Part shown: in pieces, positions 59,901 to 64,000 of the stretch | Position numbering within the stretch: the first letter of the stretch is position 1 | Layout: every line of letters starts with the position of its first letter | Translations under genes and position numbers: made by a program | DNA from: Ectocarpus siliculosus | Lineage: Eukaryota; Sar; Phaeophyceae; Ectocarpales; Ectocarpaceae | Reading direction: 5' to 3' | NCBI GenBank assembly: GCA_000310025.1 | Contig: FN649746.1 | Location: 3,507,977-3,571,976 of the forward strand | DNA: 64,000 nucleotides | The notes under the pieces: model-generated | Database searches by the model: none | Seen by the model: the letters and a program-made list of their open reading frames with translations, nothing else | What the model was told of the DNA's origin: nothing

Positions 59901-60872
59901 AGAAAGGAAGGCATGGTGGTGGTGGCGGCGCCAAACAACCGTAAAAAAAGGGGAAAACATGAAACTACCTTTCCAAAATTTCATGAAAGACGCTCTTATC
60001 TCCTCTATCCGATCGCGAGGCGACCGTTCCAAAGTGACGAATTTCTTCCCTCATCAATAGCCTGAAGATAGAAACACTCCTCTCACTTATATAGCTCAAA
60101 CGGTAGGCTAGTGGGGCAAGGAGCGAACGACCAGTCCAAGAACATCGTACTGCGGGGACCTACCAAACTCGGTGGCTTAAGGCAGCCCAAGAAGAACGGT
60201 TGAAACGTTGAGAGCGCGTTGTCATCATCCGAAGGTACAGAAAAGGCACGACCACCAAGGAATTACGATTCACGTAACCACGGAGAGCCCACAAAAAATA
60301 TCAGCACCTCCCTTCATGTGTGCAATCGACATCTTATTCGTCATCTTCACTGCTGCTGATCGGTGAATGACCCCGTTGCTTTCGTTTCTAGGCCATCTTA
60401 CCTCTGCCGAATACTGGGTCCCATAGAAGTCCGAACCGAAGCAGAGCACGGAACAGGCCTGCGGTCCACGGGTCATGTGCATGCAAAAAAAGCGGTCAAC
60501 AATCCGCATTGGGAGGCGAAAGATGTATCGATGGGCACGCCCGAAGACAGCACAAATGGAAACGCTGGATGTGGCGGTCACAGCCCGATTTTCAAACCGC
60601 GTTCAACAAGCGTGTAATTACCGCACGACGCCACCAAGAAGAACTGCCACGAGCATATCACAAGGAGTACATTCTAATCTCAAAGAGAAATACACGACTT
60701 GAAAAAGGAGTACAAGCAACTACACACACACATCGACAACCGCATGCGCTTCCGGCCATCGATTGGTCACTCACTTCTGCGTTCATTGCGGTGGTTGAAT
60801 TCTTCCACTCGAAGACGCGGTTTTCGGCAGGGTCTGAGAAGCACTCGAGGTAAGACGGATCATCGGACTGAC
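53914..60872 (-). pseudogene. Five-WSC-domain gene, paralog of WSC gene A, with two frameshifted exons (WSC gene B)
   Basis: Exons match gene A one for one: 60872-60775, 60458-60402, 59782-59570, 58666-58610, 58382-58168, 57928-57866, 57201-56956, 56661-56611, 55318-55107, 54785-54729 and 54039-53914 (TAA). The signal-peptide exon was not found. Most splice sites are intact and phase 0. Exon 58382-58168 is 215 bp (234 in gene A) and loses the frame between YVGCFYDEFISH and VFPIDGMTLQ. Exon 55318-55107 is 212 bp (210 in gene A) because of an extra GC right after the CWC codons. The small exon at 58666 reads ICEGLWVDYQWYGTQYGTE, with Trp instead of a conserved WSC cysteine, and the one at 56661 lacks two residues. 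It is probably a decaying duplicate, though sequencing error is possible. Confidence 0.8.
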
Positions 60873-62359
60873 CTCTTCCGTCAAAAGTCACACGACGGGG
60901 ATCTCATGAACTCAGAAGAAACCTGGTCTGGCATTGTTTAATGTACCACGGAACAGGAGGCACGAAGAGTGTTCACTGCTGGGTGCTGTACGGCCATATA
61001 CGTGGTACAAAACAACGGCGGTAAGCAACGTTTGTCTGCAGGGGACGTCATTCCCCTGTGATGATAAAAGACATCACGAACTGGTCGTGTTCCGAGAGTG
61101 CGCCCCGGTACACGGGTTATTCTTCCCTTGGTTTGTTTCAGTGTAAGGTGGTTGAGGGACCACAACGATCATTTCTCCGAGGTTAGGCTCATTTTTCCGG
61201 ACGGATTCTTAGCTGCAAATAGACCACGATCCAGCTCCCTGGAGGGGATCAAGCCGCTCCTGCGAGCGGCCAGAACCCAGCTTCTGGTGCTGCGTTACTA
61301 CTCTCCTATCATTTTGAGCAACATGGCGTGCTTTTAGAGTCCGGAGGTGTCACACACACCCTGAGAACTCTGAAACCGCCTTGTGCGCGCTCAAGAATGC
61401 CATCTTGGTTGGGGTATTAGCGATGCCTCGCCCCTCTCGTATCTGAGAGTGCCTAAACTATGTCCCTGAAATTCTGGGGTTAGGTAACCTCGGGGTGCTG
61501 AGGTAGCCAACGCACACCTACATAGCTTCAGACAGCACCCACGATGCACGAACCGAGCTGTCCGACCGCTATTCGGCTTTGGCTTTCTGGCTCTCGGGAA
61601 CCATATACCCTGGTTCGACCTACTGCGTCATGGTGAATTTCTTTTATGTCATCCATCCCGTGGCGCACTGGGATCCAGGGAGCTGCGATCCTGGAGTGAA
61701 CGTGGTCCTGAACCACGCTCCCATCCCGTATCGGTGGTCAGTCCTGATACAAGGCTCCGAACAGGGAAAGGGATATTCAAAAGCGACGACAACCAAGCAC
61801 TTGAAAACCGATGCCTCATACGCGGTCACACTTATACATACCACATGACTTCGCGGGTACGATTGATTCCAGAGATTTTCCTACGCAGGTTGTTCTTGCG
61901 CAGAAACATGGTTTTGGTCCGGGGGATAATTGACCCAGCGATTCCAAGGAGCCAACAAGCGAACGCCGCAGGTGTTCTCCTTCCCCCCAGCGCATGGTGC
62001 GCGTCGATCGATCAGAAATTGAATATCGAACTGTAGTGTGGGCCCGGATCAGCTATCCGTCGGTACGTGGTATACGTGAACCTCCATGGCCTAGAAATGC
62101 CTTACTTATGTAAAAAGGCATGGGGGTCTATGTAAGCCACCTACGTGGCGTCAACGACTTTTCACCCGCTGAGCACCAACACTGAGAGCACGGGTGATTA
62201 GATTCGCATGGTTCCGCTCGGATGCAGACAAACGTACGTGCGACTGGGACACCTCCTACGGCGCCAGACGAAACACCGAACAGTACTGCATGTGCGCTAT
62301 GCAAGGGCTGACAAAATGAAGCGAGGGGCTTATCATCGGGACCGGGACCTTAGAAAACA
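60873..62359. other. Upstream region of WSC gene B, no gene seen
   Basis: By comparison with gene A, a signal-peptide exon should lie about 0.7 kb upstream of 60872. I searched by eye for a hydrophobic ATG exon with a GT donor on the minus strand and found none. Either it has diverged, the promoter-proximal part was lost, or it is further away. Confidence 0.35.
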
Positions 62360-63760
62360 ATAACAGGTGAAGTCTATGTACGTATCACGGTCTTTGCGCC
62401 CTTGTTGACATCTGAGACAATTACTCGTTCTTTCGCAGTGCTTGATTCGCCTCACACCAGCGGGGAGCTGGTTAAGTTCGTATGTACGCCCGACCCGAAC
62501 GCACTCCAGGGTTGAAAACTCGCAGGGAATTATTTCAGTAGAATATGCACGCTTTGATTGATTCATTTTATTGTATGTATTCCGGCTGCATAAGCCATGT
62601 CTTATCGGCAGCTTCAAACTTCAAACCACGCAACATTGCCGCTCTCAACACAGTGGAAAGCCTCATGGGCCTCCAGCGGGAGTACGAATTGCATCAGCAG
62701 GTCGGAAAGCGTTGGGGTAGTTTCTGCTGCCAGTTTCCACCCGCCCATCTACGTGACACTACCACAACTCCAGTTTTATCCTACAACCTTTCAGACGACT
62801 GGGACCTGCGGAAATCCAACTCCACTATTGGTACATACCCCTTTCCTTCACTTCAGACATGAAACCCGAGCACGACATACAACCCAACTGCGAGATAGCC
62901 CTGCGGGCGGCTCTAGTCGACGACCTGACCGGCATGAATAGGTCGAGAGCGGTGAATGAGAAACAAAACTTTCGCCGATGATCCGTACCTCCTGCATTTC
63001 TACACGCTCTTGCCCCACGATGCCCCCCTGTACATGCCCACACCAAACTCTCTGTCATATTTGTGACCACCTTGTGGGGGTGTATCAACCTCTAACACGC
63101 TTCTTCCTAGCTACTGTTCTTCTTGGACGATAGTGCAGAACAGAGTCCGTCCTTCTCATCCCAAGCCCGCGAAAATCTACAGAAACATCAAACATCCAAA
63201 CATTCAAGCAAAGGTGTCGTCCAAAGTTCAGACACCAATCATTCCCCCCTGCACCGCTGCTTTCGATATTCTTTCCAGCTGAATACCCGATGTTGGTACC
63301 GCGCGTTGCAGCATATGGTGGAATCCTGCCCGCCTACTTCGGTTCAGTGCACTCATAACTGTTGGTGTCGAAAACGTAGACCTACACCGACCAAGCTGTG
63401 TCACGTGCGTCGAGGAACATGACTGACAAACGCTTCGCTCGTGTGGCCGCCACGTTCAGTGTATCGCCCCCAAGGTCTGAGACGTGCCTGCCGAACAAGA
63501 GATGGTCCACGGCAGCATCGGAAACAATCGCATGCCGTCGTCATAGAGCGCACCTCAGTAGTGCTGCCATATCCAGTACAGTAGCGCCCAACACGCTATT
63601 CGAGTGCCGGACGTTTACCAGTTCGTCCCGACCGACTTTTCTCGGAATGGTGACTGGCCGGAGAATTCACGCGGCACAGACTTTACCCCTAGGGCGACGT
63701 CGACGGAATGTCGCCTGGGGAAGAAATATATATGTATTCTAGATAGGCTATCGTTTTTCC
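62360..63760. repeat. Diverged segmental duplicate, copy 2
   Basis: Partner of 52490-53860. In copy 1 the last WSC exon of gene B begins about 60 bp after the shared part, but no WSC exon is visible from 63760 to 64000. A third WSC gene to the right is possible but not shown. Confidence 0.72.
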
Positions 63761-64000
63761 TGCAGCTAACCAGATGGTCGCTGCATTGACGAGCAACGTG
63801 CCCTGCTAGGTCCTTGGGAGTTATCGATTCCTCAACCATTGCTTGGTTCTTCCCCGACGCTTCTCACAAACCACAACAGCTTTACATGGTACCCCATCGG
63901 CACCCACACACGTTCGTGAACGTACCTACGTATGCATTGCCTTCGCGGTTCACGTGGACTGCTACCCACGTAACCGGTATTAGATAGAACCTTGTGCGCA

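Noticed and set aside
27752-60872. A single giant WSC gene running from 61 kb to 27.7 kb with transposons in an intron
   Set aside because: Copy B has its own stop codon (53914-53916) and copy A has its own signal-peptide exon (33994-33943), so they are two genes.
1-64000. tRNA, rRNA or other structured RNA genes
   Set aside because: No cloverleaf or rRNA-like segment was recognised by eye; a covariance-model scan would be needed to be sure.

Overview
This looks like a scaffold piece from an intron-rich stramenopile nuclear genome, most likely a brown alga (Ectocarpus-like). I infer this from multi-exon secreted-protein genes with WSC domains, Pro/Ala-rich linkers, introns of roughly 100-900 bp with GT(A/G)AG donors, and tyrosine-recombinase and copia-type retroelements. 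A 100-N assembly gap lies at 24336-24435. Nothing looks prokaryotic, and another stramenopile cannot be excluded. The species call is inference; exon models come from reading splice sites and phases directly.

Layout, left to right. 1-601: 3' end of a degraded Ty1/copia element. 1551-2130: palindrome-rich CCCATGGG array. 4471-20184 (minus): a gene I could assemble from 36 phase-consistent exons into a model of about 1411 residues. It has three tandem carbohydrate-binding-like beta-sandwich modules with Pro/Ala linkers, then a polysaccharide deacetylase-like region with the motif series I associate with the fungal Agd3 family, then an acidic tail. 20.3-27.7 kb: no confident gene; a second array (GGACGTCC type) surrounds the assembly gap. 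27752-33994 (minus): a complete secreted protein with five WSC domains (12 exons, 482 residues). 35.4-52 kb: a transposon block with two tyrosine-recombinase retroelements bearing Ngaro-type split direct repeats (one without any visible reverse transcriptase), a 53-bp palindromic insertion, and a dead non-LTR retrotransposon. 53914-60872 (minus): a paralogous five-WSC gene with two frameshifted exons, one lost cysteine and no visible first exon. Segments at 52.5-53.9 and 62.4-63.8 kb are diverged copies of each other, so this end of the locus has been segmentally duplicated.

How the genes may work together (inference): the three host genes are on the same strand and appear to encode extracellular, carbohydrate-binding or polysaccharide-modifying proteins. 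That suggests a cell-wall or extracellular-matrix locus that grew by exon, gene and segment duplication and was then invaded by retroelements. The most interesting item is the Agd3-like enzyme with its tandem binding modules, two of which come from a nearly identical 2-kb intragenic duplication.
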